A DNA stretch of 64,000 nt, taken from positions 186,001-250,000 of the forward strand of contig JAEWJK010000003.1 in NCBI GenBank assembly GCA_023386555.1, read 5' to 3'. Position 1 is the stretch's first letter. Every line of letters starts with the position of its first letter. Shown one piece after another: positions 52,576 to 61,526 of the stretch. The translations under genes and the position numbers were made by a program. This stretch comes from Bacteroidota bacterium (GTDB taxonomy: Bacteria > Bacteroidota > Bacteroidia > Chitinophagales > Chitinophagaceae). Under the pieces are notes generated by a model. The model made no database searches. It saw nothing but the letters and a program-made list of their open reading frames with translations, and had not been told where the DNA came from.

Positions 52576-52591
52576 TACGAATTACTTCGTA
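52576..52591. promoter_or_regulatory. Palindromic operator 1, TACGAA-N4-TTCGTA
   Basis: TACGAATTACTTCGTA. Its inner edge is 31 bp upstream of the coiled-coil gene start (52545). A second copy begins 23 bp further. Confidence 0.65.
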
Positions 52592-52598
52592 TCAAATA

Positions 52599-52614
52599 TA
52601 CGATTCAATTCGTA
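52599..52614. promoter_or_regulatory. Palindromic operator 2, TACGAT-N4-TTCGTA
   Basis: TACGATTCAATTCGTA, 23 bp (about two helical turns) from operator 1, on the same face of the helix. Confidence 0.65.
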
Positions 52615-52684
52615 GAACCTTACGTGTTGGTTGAATTTTTATTTTCTTTAACAAGGATTATTAATTGATTTAGTACAAAAAAAA

Positions 52685-52705
52685 CCCTTCTATTTGAAAG
52701 AAGGG
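52685..52705 (-). terminator. Terminator after the second coiled-coil gene
   Basis: A 7-bp stem CCCTTCT/AGAAGGG (52685-52691 with 52699-52705) is followed on the minus strand by a long T run. Confidence 0.8.
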
Positions 52706-52743
52706 ATTCATGTTTTGGGGTGTTAGGTGATGTCGATATACAA

Positions 52744-53310
52744 TCAAGATTTAATTCCGGTCTTTAAAATTTCTTCTGCTGCTTTACGTGTCTTAGCGTC
52801 ATCGTTTTTCAGGCTATCATCCATTTTACTTAATTCTTCCTGAGCATTGTTCATTTCTTTATCCAAAGCTGAGAAATCTATTTTTGATGTTGTAGTATTT
52901 CCGTCGAATTTACTAAGTTCCTCTTGTACCTGGTTCATTTCTTTATCTAATGCGGTAAAATCAATCTTATGTTTCGCATCAACTTTATTATTTTCTTCCA
53001 CAATATCAAACTCAAATAAAATAGATGGCATTTCAGAATAAAAGGCAATTTTCTCTAAACGTATTGTTCTTAAAGTATTCTTTATCTCCTTAGCGATACC
53101 TATTGTAGTTACATATCTAATTTCTGCATTTATTTCTTTAAATGCCTTATTAAAATCTACAGTTGTTTTAGCAACTGCCTTCACTTTTTTATTTTTACAA
53201 CATTTAGTTTTACAAGAATCATTTTCAAGAGTAGATGCTGAGACAGCCGTAAAACACACAAGCAATATTGCAAGTGCGAATGTTTTGGTTAAGGTGAATT
53301 TGCTTTTCAT
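52744..53310 (-). CDS. Secreted protein with tandem 24-residue repeats
   Basis: The protein has 188 aa. The signal peptide is LALAILLVCFTAVSA-like (TFALAILLVCFTAVSAST). A Cys/Lys-rich stretch CKTKCCKNKKVK follows. Two tandem repeats, KIDFTALDKEMNQVQEELSK and KIDFSALDKEMNNAQEELSK, lie near residues 117-165. Their DFxxLDKEM...EELSK pattern occurs also in the other coiled-coil gene of this pair. Its start is preceded by the same operator palindrome at exactly the same distance (31 bp). I do not recognise the family. Confidence 0.7.
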   Translation of the reverse strand: MKSKFTLTKTFALAILLVCFTAVSASTLENDSCKTKCCKNKKVKAVAKTTVDFNKAFKEINAEIRYVTTIGIAKEIKNTLRTIRLEKIAFYSEMPSILFEFDIVEENNKVDAKHKIDFTALDKEMNQVQEELSKFDGNTTTSKIDFSALDKEMNNAQEELSKMDDSLKNDDAKTRKAAEEILKTGIKS

Positions 53311-53340
53311 GATGTTAAGGTTTTATGAGTTTTAATTATT

Positions 53341-53356
53341 TACGAACTAATTCGTA
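53341..53356. promoter_or_regulatory. Palindromic operator 3, TACGAA-N4-TTCGTA
   Basis: TACGAACTAATTCGTA, 31 bp upstream of the ATG at 53310. At the 23-bp offset where a second site would be expected there is only a weak TACAAC-type half-site. Confidence 0.65.
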
Positions 53357-53709
53357 GCAAACATACAACTGAATTTTTCGTTACCAAATCCTGTCATACA
53401 GATTGATGAATGTTTAACATCTGCTACTTTATTGTTTGTTTATGAAGATGATACGTTGAGGTAAAGAAAAAGTTACTTTCAAATGATGAGTGGAAAAAGA
53501 AACGGATAAGCTGAGTTAAGAGACCTTAACATAGATTTTTCGGATCAGAAGGAAGTTAAATAGCGTTAACAGGATAACTGAGACGATGTTGAATAAAATT
53601 GCTGAATACTGAATAGAAACCTGAAGAGTGCGACGCAACGAAGCGAAATAGCATTCATGCAGCCGGTTCAATAAATAGTCTTCTTATTTTTACAACTTAT
53701 AATAACATA
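53357..53709. other. Intergenic region before the glcD-like gene
   Basis: About 350 bp with no convincing ORF. Near its right end it holds two CTGAATA heptamers (53602-53615) and a dispersed repeat copy (53624-53651). Nothing else is recognised. Confidence 0.6.
53624..53651 (+). repeat. Dispersed intergenic repeat, GCGACGCAAC form
   Basis: AAGAGTGCGACGCAACGAAG then CGAAATAG, with the core of the copy at 10981. Confidence 0.7.
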
Positions 53710-55128
53710 ATGGAAATTATCACCAGCGGAAAGATCAATGCTGCACATTTAAATCAATTTCAAAATATTGTTGGAGAATCAAATGTCTTATGTGATGAAG
53801 AATCACTAAAACATTATGGCCATGATGAAACAGAATTACTCGTTTATCCTCCGGAAGTTGTGGTAAAGCCATCGACTGTAGAAGAAGTTGCAGCAATAAT
53901 GAAAATATGTTATGCTGATGGAATACCTGTAACTCCAAGAGGAGCAGGAACAGGATTAAGTGGTGGTGCCTTACCACATTTGGGTGGTGTGTTATTAAGT
54001 ACAGAGAAGTTGAATAAGATCATTAATATAGATGAACGTAATCTGCAGGTAGTAACAGAACCTGGAGTGATCACTGAAGTGTTACAGAATGCAGTAAAGG
54101 AAAAAGGTTTGTTCTATCCCCCTGATCCAAGTAGTCGTGGATCTTGTTTTATTGGTGGAAATATTGCTGAAAACAGTGGTGGACCCAAAGCTGTGAAATA
54201 TGGTGTGGTAAAAGATTATGTATTGAATCTTGAAGTAGTGTTACCTACAGGTGAAGTAATCTGGACAGGCGCTAATGTTTTAAAAAATTCGACAGGTTAT
54301 AATCTTACACAGTTAATGGTTGGTAGTGAGGGAACGTTAGGTATCGTAACTAAGATTGTTTTAAAATTAATTCCTTTACCCAGTTATGACTTGTTAATGC
54401 TTGTTCCATTTAAATCATTGGATAAAGCGAGTGAAGCAGTAAGTGCAATTTTCAGGGCAGGATTTGTTCCAAGCGGATTAGAGTTAGTTGAAATAGATGC
54501 GTTGAAAATTGTTGCAGCAATGGTAGATAGCTCTGCAGTACCGGTAAGTGATGATATTGCTGCTCATCTGTTGATTGAAGTTGATGGAAATAATCTCGAT
54601 GTATTGATGAGTGAGATGGAAGCTATCAGCGAATTATTAATGCAGTTTGATGCAGGCGAGATTTTCTTTGCCGATAATGCACAGCAAAAGGCTGAATTAT
54701 GGAAATTAAGAAGAAGAGTTGCAGAAGCAGTAAAGATGGATGGTTATACAATTGAAGAGGATACTGTAGTGCCGAGAGCAGAATTACCTGCTTTGATAAG
54801 GGGTGTAAAAAAGCTTGGCAAGCAATATAATTTTGAAGCAGTTTGTTATGGACATGCAGGTGATGGTAATCTGCATATAAGAATAAAAAAGCAGGGAACG
54901 GCTAATAGCATGGAAGACGAAGAAATGGTAAAAGGATTACGATCTTTATTTGAATTAGTGCATGAATTAGGAGGAACCATTAGTGGTGAACATGGAATCG
55001 GTCTTATTCAAAAAAGTTATATGGATATTGTGTTTGATGAAGCCAATTTACGATTAATGAGAGAGATCAAAAAAGCATTTGACCCTAAGAATATTTTGAA
55101 TGCAGGTAAGATCTTCGATTTGAATTAA
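53710..55128 (+). CDS. FAD-binding oxidase, glycolate oxidase GlcD / D-lactate dehydrogenase type
   Basis: The protein has 472 aa. The PCMH-type FAD domain carries VTPRGAGTGLSGGALPHLGG and RGSCFIGGNIAENSGGPKAV; the C-terminal oxidase domain has the metal/substrate motifs CYGHAGDGNLHIRIKK and GGTISGEHGIGLIQKSYMD. The family oxidises 2-hydroxy acids such as glycolate or D-lactate and feeds electrons to the respiratory chain. GlcE and GlcF are not adjacent, so D-lactate dehydrogenase is as likely as GlcD. Confidence 0.92.
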   Translation: MEIITSGKINAAHLNQFQNIVGESNVLCDEESLKHYGHDETELLVYPPEVVVKPSTVEEVAAIMKICYADGIPVTPRGAGTGLSGGALPHLGGVLLSTEKLNKIINIDERNLQVVTEPGVITEVLQNAVKEKGLFYPPDPSSRGSCFIGGNIAENSGGPKAVKYGVVKDYVLNLEVVLPTGEVIWTGANVLKNSTGYNLTQLMVGSEGTLGIVTKIVLKLIPLPSYDLLMLVPFKSLDKASEAVSAIFRAGFVPSGLELVEIDALKIVAAMVDSSAVPVSDDIAAHLLIEVDGNNLDVLMSEMEAISELLMQFDAGEIFFADNAQQKAELWKLRRRVAEAVKMDGYTIEEDTVVPRAELPALIRGVKKLGKQYNFEAVCYGHAGDGNLHIRIKKQGTANSMEDEEMVKGLRSLFELVHELGGTISGEHGIGLIQKSYMDIVFDEANLRLMREIKKAFDPKNILNAGKIFDLN

Positions 55129-55144
55129 AGCTTAAATGTTTATT

Positions 55145-55786
55145 ATGAAAAGAATAATATTAAGTGGGTTTATGATTCTGGTATGCTCGGCAATTTTCTC
55201 ACAGGAGAAGATAGAAATTCCATGGCAAGCAAAGGATGAAGAGCCTAAAGAAGAAGAACGAAGCAAATTCAGGAGGGATAACATTTTTATTGGCGGAAGT
55301 ATTAACCTTGGCTTCGGAAATGGAAGTTTTGCTATTGGTGGTGTTCCAGAGATCGGTTATTCAGTTTCAAAATGGCTGGATGCAGGTTTAGCATTCAATT
55401 TAAACTATCAAACACAAAGAATAGATAATTTTTCGACTGGTTCAACACTTGGCAGAATACGTTCATTCAACTATGGTGCAGGTGTATTTGCCAGAATATG
55501 GCCCGTAAATTTTCTTCATATTGCTATACAGCCTGAGTACAACTGGATCAAGGTTACAAGTATAGATGAGATCACTAATCAAAAAAACTCTACTACTTAT
55601 AAAGCTGAAAGTTTATTGGTTGGTGTAGGATATGGAGGAAGAGAAATCGGCAGACGTATATCTTACATAACCGTTATGATTGATCTTGCTGAAAATATCA
55701 ACTCTCCCTATAGAGATCAATTTAACAGGGCTCAACCGATAATCAGAACTGGTTTTGGAATTTACTTAAAACCTTTGAAAAGATAG
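55145..55786 (+). CDS. Outer-membrane beta-barrel-like protein
   Basis: The protein has 213 aa from ATG 55145, which follows an alternative ATG at 55136; it gives a signal peptide MKRIILSGFMILVCSAIFSQ. A charged linker (DEEPKEEERSKFRRD) is followed by alternating beta strands with Gly and aromatic residues (INLGFGNGSFAIGGVPEIGY, LDAGLAFNLNYQTQR, FNYGAGVFARIWPVNFLHIA), which suggests a small barrel. No specific family. Its 3' end overlaps the convergent LOG gene by 44 bp. Confidence 0.75.
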   Translation: MKRIILSGFMILVCSAIFSQEKIEIPWQAKDEEPKEEERSKFRRDNIFIGGSINLGFGNGSFAIGGVPEIGYSVSKWLDAGLAFNLNYQTQRIDNFSTGSTLGRIRSFNYGAGVFARIWPVNFLHIAIQPEYNWIKVTSIDEITNQKNSTTYKAESLLVGVGYGGREIGRRISYITVMIDLAENINSPYRDQFNRAQPIIRTGFGIYLKPLKR

Positions 55787-56303
55787 CAGAAGGTTCGTCA
55801 ATAATCGTAATTCTTTCCTGCCAATCTTCGTACAAAAATTCTTCTACAGTCATTTGCCGAATGTGATTGAAAAGATGTTCATAATATCCTGCTGAATTAA
55901 GCAGGATAATTTTCTTACTATGTATTTGAAGCGTATTCCATGTAAGCAATTCAAATAATTCGTCCAATGTGCCGTAACCTCCAGGTAAGATGATCGCTGC
56001 ATCACAAAGTTCATACATCATCTTCTTACGAGAATGCATGTCTGCAACCACATGCATTTCCGTTATTCCCTGGTGCTGAGCTTCCCATTTAACAAGCACT
56101 TCAGGAATTACGCCGATCACTTTTCCGCCATTATCCATTACTGCATCTGCAACAGCACCCATTAAGCCTTTACTTCCACCTCCGTAAATAAGTGAAATAC
56201 TATTTTCTGCCATCAACATTCCAAGCTCTTTTGCATGCTGTACATATAATTCATTAACACCTGGTCTTGAGCCACAGAAAACAGCCATACTTTTGTAATG
56301 CAT
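55743..56303 (-). CDS. LOG family protein (TIGR00730, nucleoside monophosphate phosphoribohydrolase type)
   Basis: The protein has 186 aa. The Rossmann-like fold has VFCGSRPGVNELYVQHAKEL and SLIYGGGSKGLMGAVADAVM, and the active-site motif PGGYGTLDELFELLTW (PGGxGTxxE). The family hydrolyses the N-glycosidic bond of nucleoside 5'-monophosphates (LOG of plants, YgdH/PpnN-related). The gene ends 44 bp inside the convergent barrel gene. Confidence 0.92.
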   Translation of the reverse strand: MHYKSMAVFCGSRPGVNELYVQHAKELGMLMAENSISLIYGGGSKGLMGAVADAVMDNGGKVIGVIPEVLVKWEAQHQGITEMHVVADMHSRKKMMYELCDAAIILPGGYGTLDELFELLTWNTLQIHSKKIILLNSAGYYEHLFNHIRQMTVEEFLYEDWQERITIIDEPSAIFSKVLSKFQNQF

Positions 56304-56369
56304 ACAATAGATTGAATGACAATATTAGGTCAATATTTTTTACTACTTTTCACGCTCTAACATAAGCTT

Positions 56370-57896
56370 ATGTCTGCTACTTTGTTGTTTTCGTTTGTTA
56401 TTGGCTATTTCGTTTTGTTATTGATTGTAGCGTGGATAACAAGTCGAAATTCTAATAACGAGTCTTTTTTTATAGGCAATAAAAAAAGCAACTGGATGTT
56501 GGTTGCTTTCGGAATGATCGGCACATCTTTAAGTGGCGTTACGTTCGTAAGTGTTCCTGGAAGTGTAGGAACAGGGAATTTCTATTATTACCAGATCGTA
56601 TTAGGTTATCTCATCGGCTACATGGTGATTGCATTCGTGCTACTTCCATTATACTACCGAATGAATCTTACCAGCATTTATACTTACCTGGAGAAAAGAT
56701 TTGGTGTAAATGCACATAAAGCCGGAGCATTCTTTTTTATACTTTCCAGGACAGTCGGTGCTACTGCAAGATTGTATTTAGTGATCAGTGTACTGCAAAT
56801 ATTCATCTTCAATAAACTCGGGATTCCTTTTGAAGCAACTGCTCTGGTGATACTCGTACTTATTTTACTTTATACGTTTGAAGGAGGAGTAAAAACTATC
56901 ATCTATACCGATACATTGCAAACAACGGGAATGCTGGTAGGATTGGTTGCATGCATTATTGTTATTACAAAAGCATTAGGTACAGATTTCGGAGGTGCAT
57001 TATCAATGATGTCTGATAAAGGATATACGCAACTTTTTAACTGGGACGTTAATGCTCCATCGTATGCCTGGAAACATATTGTTGGTGGTATGTTCATTGC
57101 TATTGCGATGACGGGTCTGGATCAGGAAATGATGCAAAAGAATATTTCGGTAAAAACATTGAAAGACTCTCAAAAAAACATGATGACTTTTACTGCCGTA
57201 CTGATGGTAGTAAACTTCTTATTTCTTGTTTTGGGTGGAGTGCTTTATCTCTATGCCGATGCCAATGGAATAAAAGTTCCGCCTGATGATCTTTTTCCCA
57301 CAATTGCACTAAGCGATACTTTCAGTGGAGTGATAGGAATCATCTTTATTATCGCTCTTATATCAGCATTATTCCCAAGCGTTGATGGAGCAATCACTTC
57401 ACTCACATCTTGTTTCTGCATAGATATTCTTAATCTTAAAGAAAGAAGTGCTTCAGAAAAAGAAAAGAAGAGAACAAGATTGAAAGTACATTTTACATTT
57501 GCAGTTATATTCTTCTTAATGGTGCTTGTGTTTAAAGCTATTAACGATAAACTCATTATTGACTTTATCCTGAAATTTGCAGGCATCACTTATGGTCCAT
57601 TGTTAGGATTGTTTGCTTTTGGAATACTTACCAAACGTTCTATCAAATCCAGTTTGATATGGCCTGTTTGCATCATCGCTCCATTAATAGCTGCATTCCT
57701 CGATATATTAAGCAATCCTGCATGGTATGAAGCCAAACTTCATATTGATAGTTTAGGTTTAAACTCTGCATCACAATCTATTTTTAATGGTTATAAGATC
57801 GGAAATGAACTGATTCTTATTAATGGCCTTTTAACCTTTATCGGTTTGCTTTTAATTTCTAAAACAACTAAAGAAAAACATTTTGTTGCTGGTTAA
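56370..57896 (+). CDS. Sodium:solute symporter (SSS family)
   Basis: The protein has 508 aa with about 13 hydrophobic segments. SSS hallmarks: ESFFIGNKKSNWMLVAFGMI, GTSLSGVTFVSVPGSVGTGN, YTYLEKRFGVNAHKAGAFFF and the later DALFPSVDGAITSLTSC-like segment (SALFPSVDGAITSLTS). It couples uptake of a small solute to sodium; the substrate cannot be predicted. It shares its end with the following O-methyltransferase by 14 nt. Confidence 0.93.
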   Translation: MSATLLFSFVIGYFVLLLIVAWITSRNSNNESFFIGNKKSNWMLVAFGMIGTSLSGVTFVSVPGSVGTGNFYYYQIVLGYLIGYMVIAFVLLPLYYRMNLTSIYTYLEKRFGVNAHKAGAFFFILSRTVGATARLYLVISVLQIFIFNKLGIPFEATALVILVLILLYTFEGGVKTIIYTDTLQTTGMLVGLVACIIVITKALGTDFGGALSMMSDKGYTQLFNWDVNAPSYAWKHIVGGMFIAIAMTGLDQEMMQKNISVKTLKDSQKNMMTFTAVLMVVNFLFLVLGGVLYLYADANGIKVPPDDLFPTIALSDTFSGVIGIIFIIALISALFPSVDGAITSLTSCFCIDILNLKERSASEKEKKRTRLKVHFTFAVIFFLMVLVFKAINDKLIIDFILKFAGITYGPLLGLFAFGILTKRSIKSSLIWPVCIIAPLIAAFLDILSNPAWYEAKLHIDSLGLNSASQSIFNGYKIGNELILINGLLTFIGLLLISKTTKEKHFVAG

Positions 57897-58524
57897 TGAA
57901 CTTGCAGAAAAATATGCAGAGCAATTCACTTCATCACAAGCTGAATTACTTGAGAATATATACGAGCAAACAATTGCAGGTCATTCACATGCACATATGT
58001 TGAGCAGCAGGTTACAAGGAAAATTTCTCAGTTTCATTAGCTCAATGCTGCAACCAAAACATATTCTTGAAATTGGAACATTTACAGGATACAGTGCTTT
58101 ATGCCTTGCACAAGGATTAAAAGAAGATGGAGAACTGCACACAATTGAATTAAGAGAAGCTGATGCAGAGGTAGCTAAGGCCAATTTTAAGATTTCGGAT
58201 TATGCAGATAAGATATTTTTGCATCTGGGAAATGCACAGGATATAATTCCATCACTCAGTTATACATGGGACATTGTTTTCATAGATGCTGACAAAACAA
58301 ATTATATCGCTTATTATGAAGCAGTGCTGCCACAACTAAGTGATAACGGAATGATCATAGCAGACAATGTGCTGTTTCATGGTCAGGTGTTGCAAGAAAA
58401 CATATCAGGAAAGAATGCTTTAGCTATACATGCCTTTAATGAACATGTTGCTAATGATCCGAGAACAGAGCAGGTGATGTTGACAGTGAGAGATGGATTA
58501 ATGCTCATCAAAAAAAGAAAATAA
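57883..58524 (+). CDS. O-methyltransferase, class I SAM-dependent (family 3)
   Basis: The protein has 213 aa. There is no ATG before about residue 39, so the start is likely TTG at 57883 or 57886, inside the symporter 3' end. The SAM site is HILEIGTFTGYSALCLAQGL, with the acidic HTIELREADAEVA, and the metal/catechol site WDIVFIDADKTNYIAYYEA. NGMIIADNVLFHGQV follows. It methylates hydroxyl groups of small catechol-like compounds in characterised relatives. Its stop shares a base with the next ATG (TAATG). Confidence 0.88.
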   Translation: MLLVNELAEKYAEQFTSSQAELLENIYEQTIAGHSHAHMLSSRLQGKFLSFISSMLQPKHILEIGTFTGYSALCLAQGLKEDGELHTIELREADAEVAKANFKISDYADKIFLHLGNAQDIIPSLSYTWDIVFIDADKTNYIAYYEAVLPQLSDNGMIIADNVLFHGQVLQENISGKNALAIHAFNEHVANDPRTEQVMLTVRDGLMLIKKRK

Positions 58525-59645
58525 TGCTGTTGAAAAAAATTGTTCCTGCTTTATTCATCTGTTTTATTTCTATTACTTCTTTCAGCCAGAATCAAAAGGT
58601 GGTTGAGTATATTCAAGCTTTTAGGGAACTTGCTATGAAAGAAATGCAGCGTACCGGTGTACCTGCAGCCATTACATTAGCACAAGGAATTCTTGAATCG
58701 CAGTCAGGTGAAAGTGACCTGGCAAAAAAATCAAACAATCATTTTGGAATCAAGTGTAAACCGGAATGGACAGGCGAAAAAGTGTACCATGATGATGATG
58801 CAAGAGGTGAATGTTTTAGAAAATACAATAGTGCAGAACAATCATATATTGATCATTCCAACTTTTTAAAAACGAGAGCACATTATGCTTTTCTTTTCTC
58901 ACTTGATCCAACTGACTTTGAAAGCTGGGCGAAAGGTTTGAAGAAGGCAGGATATGCAACAAGTCCTACCTATGCACAAAGATTGATTGATATCATTCAA
59001 CGATATAACCTGCAGGAATACACTTTGCTCGCATTAGAAAAAAGTAAAGAACATCCAAAGGAAATTCTGGCAGTCAACCCAGAAGAAAAGAAAGAAGCGA
59101 TAAAAGAAGTTGAAATTATAGCTACAGCAGCTATTGACACACCAACTTCTTCTACTAAGGATGTAATAGCAGAAGTTGTTCCTGCTGTAGCGTTAGAGAA
59201 TACAGTTGAGCCAGAGATTAAAAAGGTTGCCACATTATATAAAGCATCAGATTATCCCGAAAGCACCTTTACAATTAACTCGATTAAAGTGATCTTTGCC
59301 AAAGAAGGAACATCATTACTAGCACTGGCCAATCAATTCAAAATATCTTATAAAAAATTGCTCGAGTTCAATGATATGGATGAAGCAAAAACAACTGATA
59401 TTCTTGGCTATGATCAATTGATATTTTTAGGAAAAAAAAGCAAAAAAGGTAATAAGGATCTGCATATAGTTGAGACAAATGAAACACTTGAAATTATTGC
59501 CCAGAAAGAAGGAGTTCAATTAGAATCGTTACTTGCTTACAACAGAATCCCTAAAGGAAGACAACCACAGATTGGAGAAAAAATATATTTGAAGACCAAT
59601 TCACCTGTTACACCTAAATTAGTAGAAGTAACTGCTACCAAATAA
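58524..59645 (+). CDS. Glucosaminidase-LysM peptidoglycan hydrolase
   Basis: The protein has 373 aa. The signal peptide is ALFICFISITSFSQ. The glucosaminidase (FlgJ-like) domain (about 30-170) has the catalytic Glu region ITLAQGILESQSGESDLAKK and NNHFGIKCKPEWTGEKVY. An Ala/Glu-rich linker (about 180-245) leads to two LysM modules (FAKEGTSLLALANQFKISYK and HIVETNETLEIIAQKEGVQL). It cleaves between GlcNAc and MurNAc in peptidoglycan. It is coupled to the O-methyltransferase gene by TAATG and 13 bp before hpt. Confidence 0.92.
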   Translation: MLLKKIVPALFICFISITSFSQNQKVVEYIQAFRELAMKEMQRTGVPAAITLAQGILESQSGESDLAKKSNNHFGIKCKPEWTGEKVYHDDDARGECFRKYNSAEQSYIDHSNFLKTRAHYAFLFSLDPTDFESWAKGLKKAGYATSPTYAQRLIDIIQRYNLQEYTLLALEKSKEHPKEILAVNPEEKKEAIKEVEIIATAAIDTPTSSTKDVIAEVVPAVALENTVEPEIKKVATLYKASDYPESTFTINSIKVIFAKEGTSLLALANQFKISYKKLLEFNDMDEAKTTDILGYDQLIFLGKKSKKGNKDLHIVETNETLEIIAQKEGVQLESLLAYNRIPKGRQPQIGEKIYLKTNSPVTPKLVEVTATK

Positions 59646-59658
59646 AGAAACCCTGCTT

Positions 59659-60198
59659 ATGTCGCTTATAAAGGTTCACGATAAGGAATTTGTTCCTTTT
59701 ATTTCAGAAGTTAGTATTCAAAACAAAATTAAAGATCTTGCTGCACAACTTTCGCAGGATTATAAGGGCAAAAAACCTTTATTCATTGCTATACTAAATG
59801 GGTCATTCATTTTCGCTTCGGACCTTTTTAAACAATTGGAAATAGAAGCTGAAATATGTTTCATTAAACTTGCTTCCTATAAAGGCACTAAGTCAACCGG
59901 TCATGTTGTTACAGCAATTGGCCTTGATACAGACATAAAAGACAGGCATATAATCATATTAGAAGATATTATAGATACAGGTAAAACCTTACATGAATTT
60001 TTACCACAAATCACCAATCAACAACCTGCATCAGTAAAAATTGCTGTGTTGTTACATAAACCAGAAGCAACCAAATACCATTTCCCCATTGACTACACAT
60101 GCTTCTCCATCCCTAATAAATTTGTTTTAGGTTATGGATTAGATTATGATGGATTAGGAAGAAACATCAACGAAATATACCAGCTTCATGAAGTTTAA
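59659..60198 (+). CDS. hpt: Hypoxanthine phosphoribosyltransferase
   Basis: The protein has 179 aa. The PRPP-binding motif is HIIILEDIIDTGKTLHEF, the N-terminal Ser-rich loop region GSFIFASDLFKQL supplies the pyrophosphate contact, and the end DYDGLGRNINEIYQ is typical. It converts hypoxanthine and guanine to IMP and GMP in purine salvage. It is the last gene of the symporter/O-MT/glucosaminidase/hpt group. Confidence 0.94.
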   Translation: MSLIKVHDKEFVPFISEVSIQNKIKDLAAQLSQDYKGKKPLFIAILNGSFIFASDLFKQLEIEAEICFIKLASYKGTKSTGHVVTAIGLDTDIKDRHIIILEDIIDTGKTLHEFLPQITNQQPASVKIAVLLHKPEATKYHFPIDYTCFSIPNKFVLGYGLDYDGLGRNINEIYQLHEV

Positions 60199-60230
60199 AT
60201 TTGCATTGCCAATAATTCCGAGGCAATAAA

Positions 60231-60256
60231 AAAGCTGATGAACATTCATCAGCTTT
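60231..60256 (-). terminator. Terminator after dnaJ
   Basis: An 11-bp stem AAAGCTGATGA / TCATCAGCTTT (60231-60241 with 60246-60256), followed on the minus strand by TTTTTTATT. Confidence 0.85.
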
Positions 60257-60286
60257 AAAAAAATTCACTCCATTAACTATTTGTAA

Positions 60287-61456
60287 CTAGTTGAATGCTT
60301 CTTTTATTCTATCAAAAAAGCTTTTATCATTTTTTCCCGGATTAGGTTTAAAGTTTTCACTCTTACCCAATTTTTCCAACATGGTTTTTTCTTCGCTTGA
60401 AACACTCTGAGGGGTCCACACATCTACATGAATCAATTGATCACCTCTGCCATATCCATTCACTTCAGGAAATCCCTTGCCTTTTAAACGAAAAATCTTT
60501 CCGCTTTGTGTACCTGCAGGTATCTTGATCTTTGCTCTTCCATCAATCGTTGGCACTTCAACAGAAGTCCCAAACACAGCATCAGGAAAAGATATATGCA
60601 AATCGTAAGCAACATTTAATCCATCACGCTGTAATTCTTTATGTGCTTCTTCTTCAATCAAAATAATCAGATCACCATTAGCACCACCTCTTTCACCTGC
60701 ATTACCTTTTCCACTCATGCTAAGCTGCATTCCTTCCTGAACACCTGCAGGAACATTAATGGTTACCATCTCTTCACCATATACTCTTCCTTCACCTTTG
60801 CATGATCCGCACTTTTGCGTTACTGTTGAACCTTCACCATTACAATTCGGACAAGTTGTAACAGTTTGCATTTGCCCAAGAAAAGTATTGGTAACTCTTC
60901 TTACTTGTCCGCTACCACCACAAGTGCTACAGGTTTGAATACTATTCTTATCTTTTGCACCGCTGCCACTGCAAGTAGAACAGCTTACATATTTTTTTAC
61001 CTTTATATTCTTTGTTACACCTTTCGCAATCTCTTCATAATTTAATTTTAAACGAATACGAAGATTGCTGCCTCTTGTTCCTGTTGGTCTTCCACCACCG
61101 CTACTTCTTCTTCCACCTCCACCAAAGAAACTTCCGAATACATCATCACCAAAAATGTCTCCGAACTGGCTGAAAATATCATCCATGTTCATTCCTGCAC
61201 CACCACCAAAACCTCCACCACCCATTCCTGGAGCAAAAGCCTGATGACCATAACGATCATACTTTGCTTTTTTATCGGCATCACTCAGCACTTCATAAGC
61301 TTCTGCAGCTTCCTTGAATTTTTCTTCAGCTTCTTTATCACCAGGATTACGGTCAGGGTGAAACTGCATCGCCACTTTTCGATACGCTTTTTTTATCTCA
61401 TCAGGTGATGCACTTTTTCCAACACCTAATACCTCGTAATAATCTCTTTTTGCCAT
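60287..61456 (-). CDS. dnaJ: Molecular chaperone DnaJ
   Basis: The protein has 389 aa from ATG 61456 (MAKRDYYEVLGVGKSASPDE); an upstream start at 61474 would add six residues. The J domain has HPD in QFHPDRNPGDKEAEEKF, then a Gly/Phe region (about 75-125), and four zinc repeats CSTCSGSG, CSTCGGSG, CPNCNGEG, CGSCKGEG. It stimulates DnaK ATPase and delivers clients. It lies downstream of grpE in the same direction; dnaK is not in the window. Confidence 0.97.
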   Translation of the reverse strand: MAKRDYYEVLGVGKSASPDEIKKAYRKVAMQFHPDRNPGDKEAEEKFKEAAEAYEVLSDADKKAKYDRYGHQAFAPGMGGGGFGGGAGMNMDDIFSQFGDIFGDDVFGSFFGGGGRRSSGGGRPTGTRGSNLRIRLKLNYEEIAKGVTKNIKVKKYVSCSTCSGSGAKDKNSIQTCSTCGGSGQVRRVTNTFLGQMQTVTTCPNCNGEGSTVTQKCGSCKGEGRVYGEEMVTINVPAGVQEGMQLSMSGKGNAGERGGANGDLIILIEEEAHKELQRDGLNVAYDLHISFPDAVFGTSVEVPTIDGRAKIKIPAGTQSGKIFRLKGKGFPEVNGYGRGDQLIHVDVWTPQSVSSEEKTMLEKLGKSENFKPNPGKNDKSFFDRIKEAFN

Positions 61457-61526
61457 TTTAGCTTCCTTTACCATAGCCTCAACTACAGTTTTATTTTTAT
61501 ATGATACCAGCGTCAGATACTTTACT

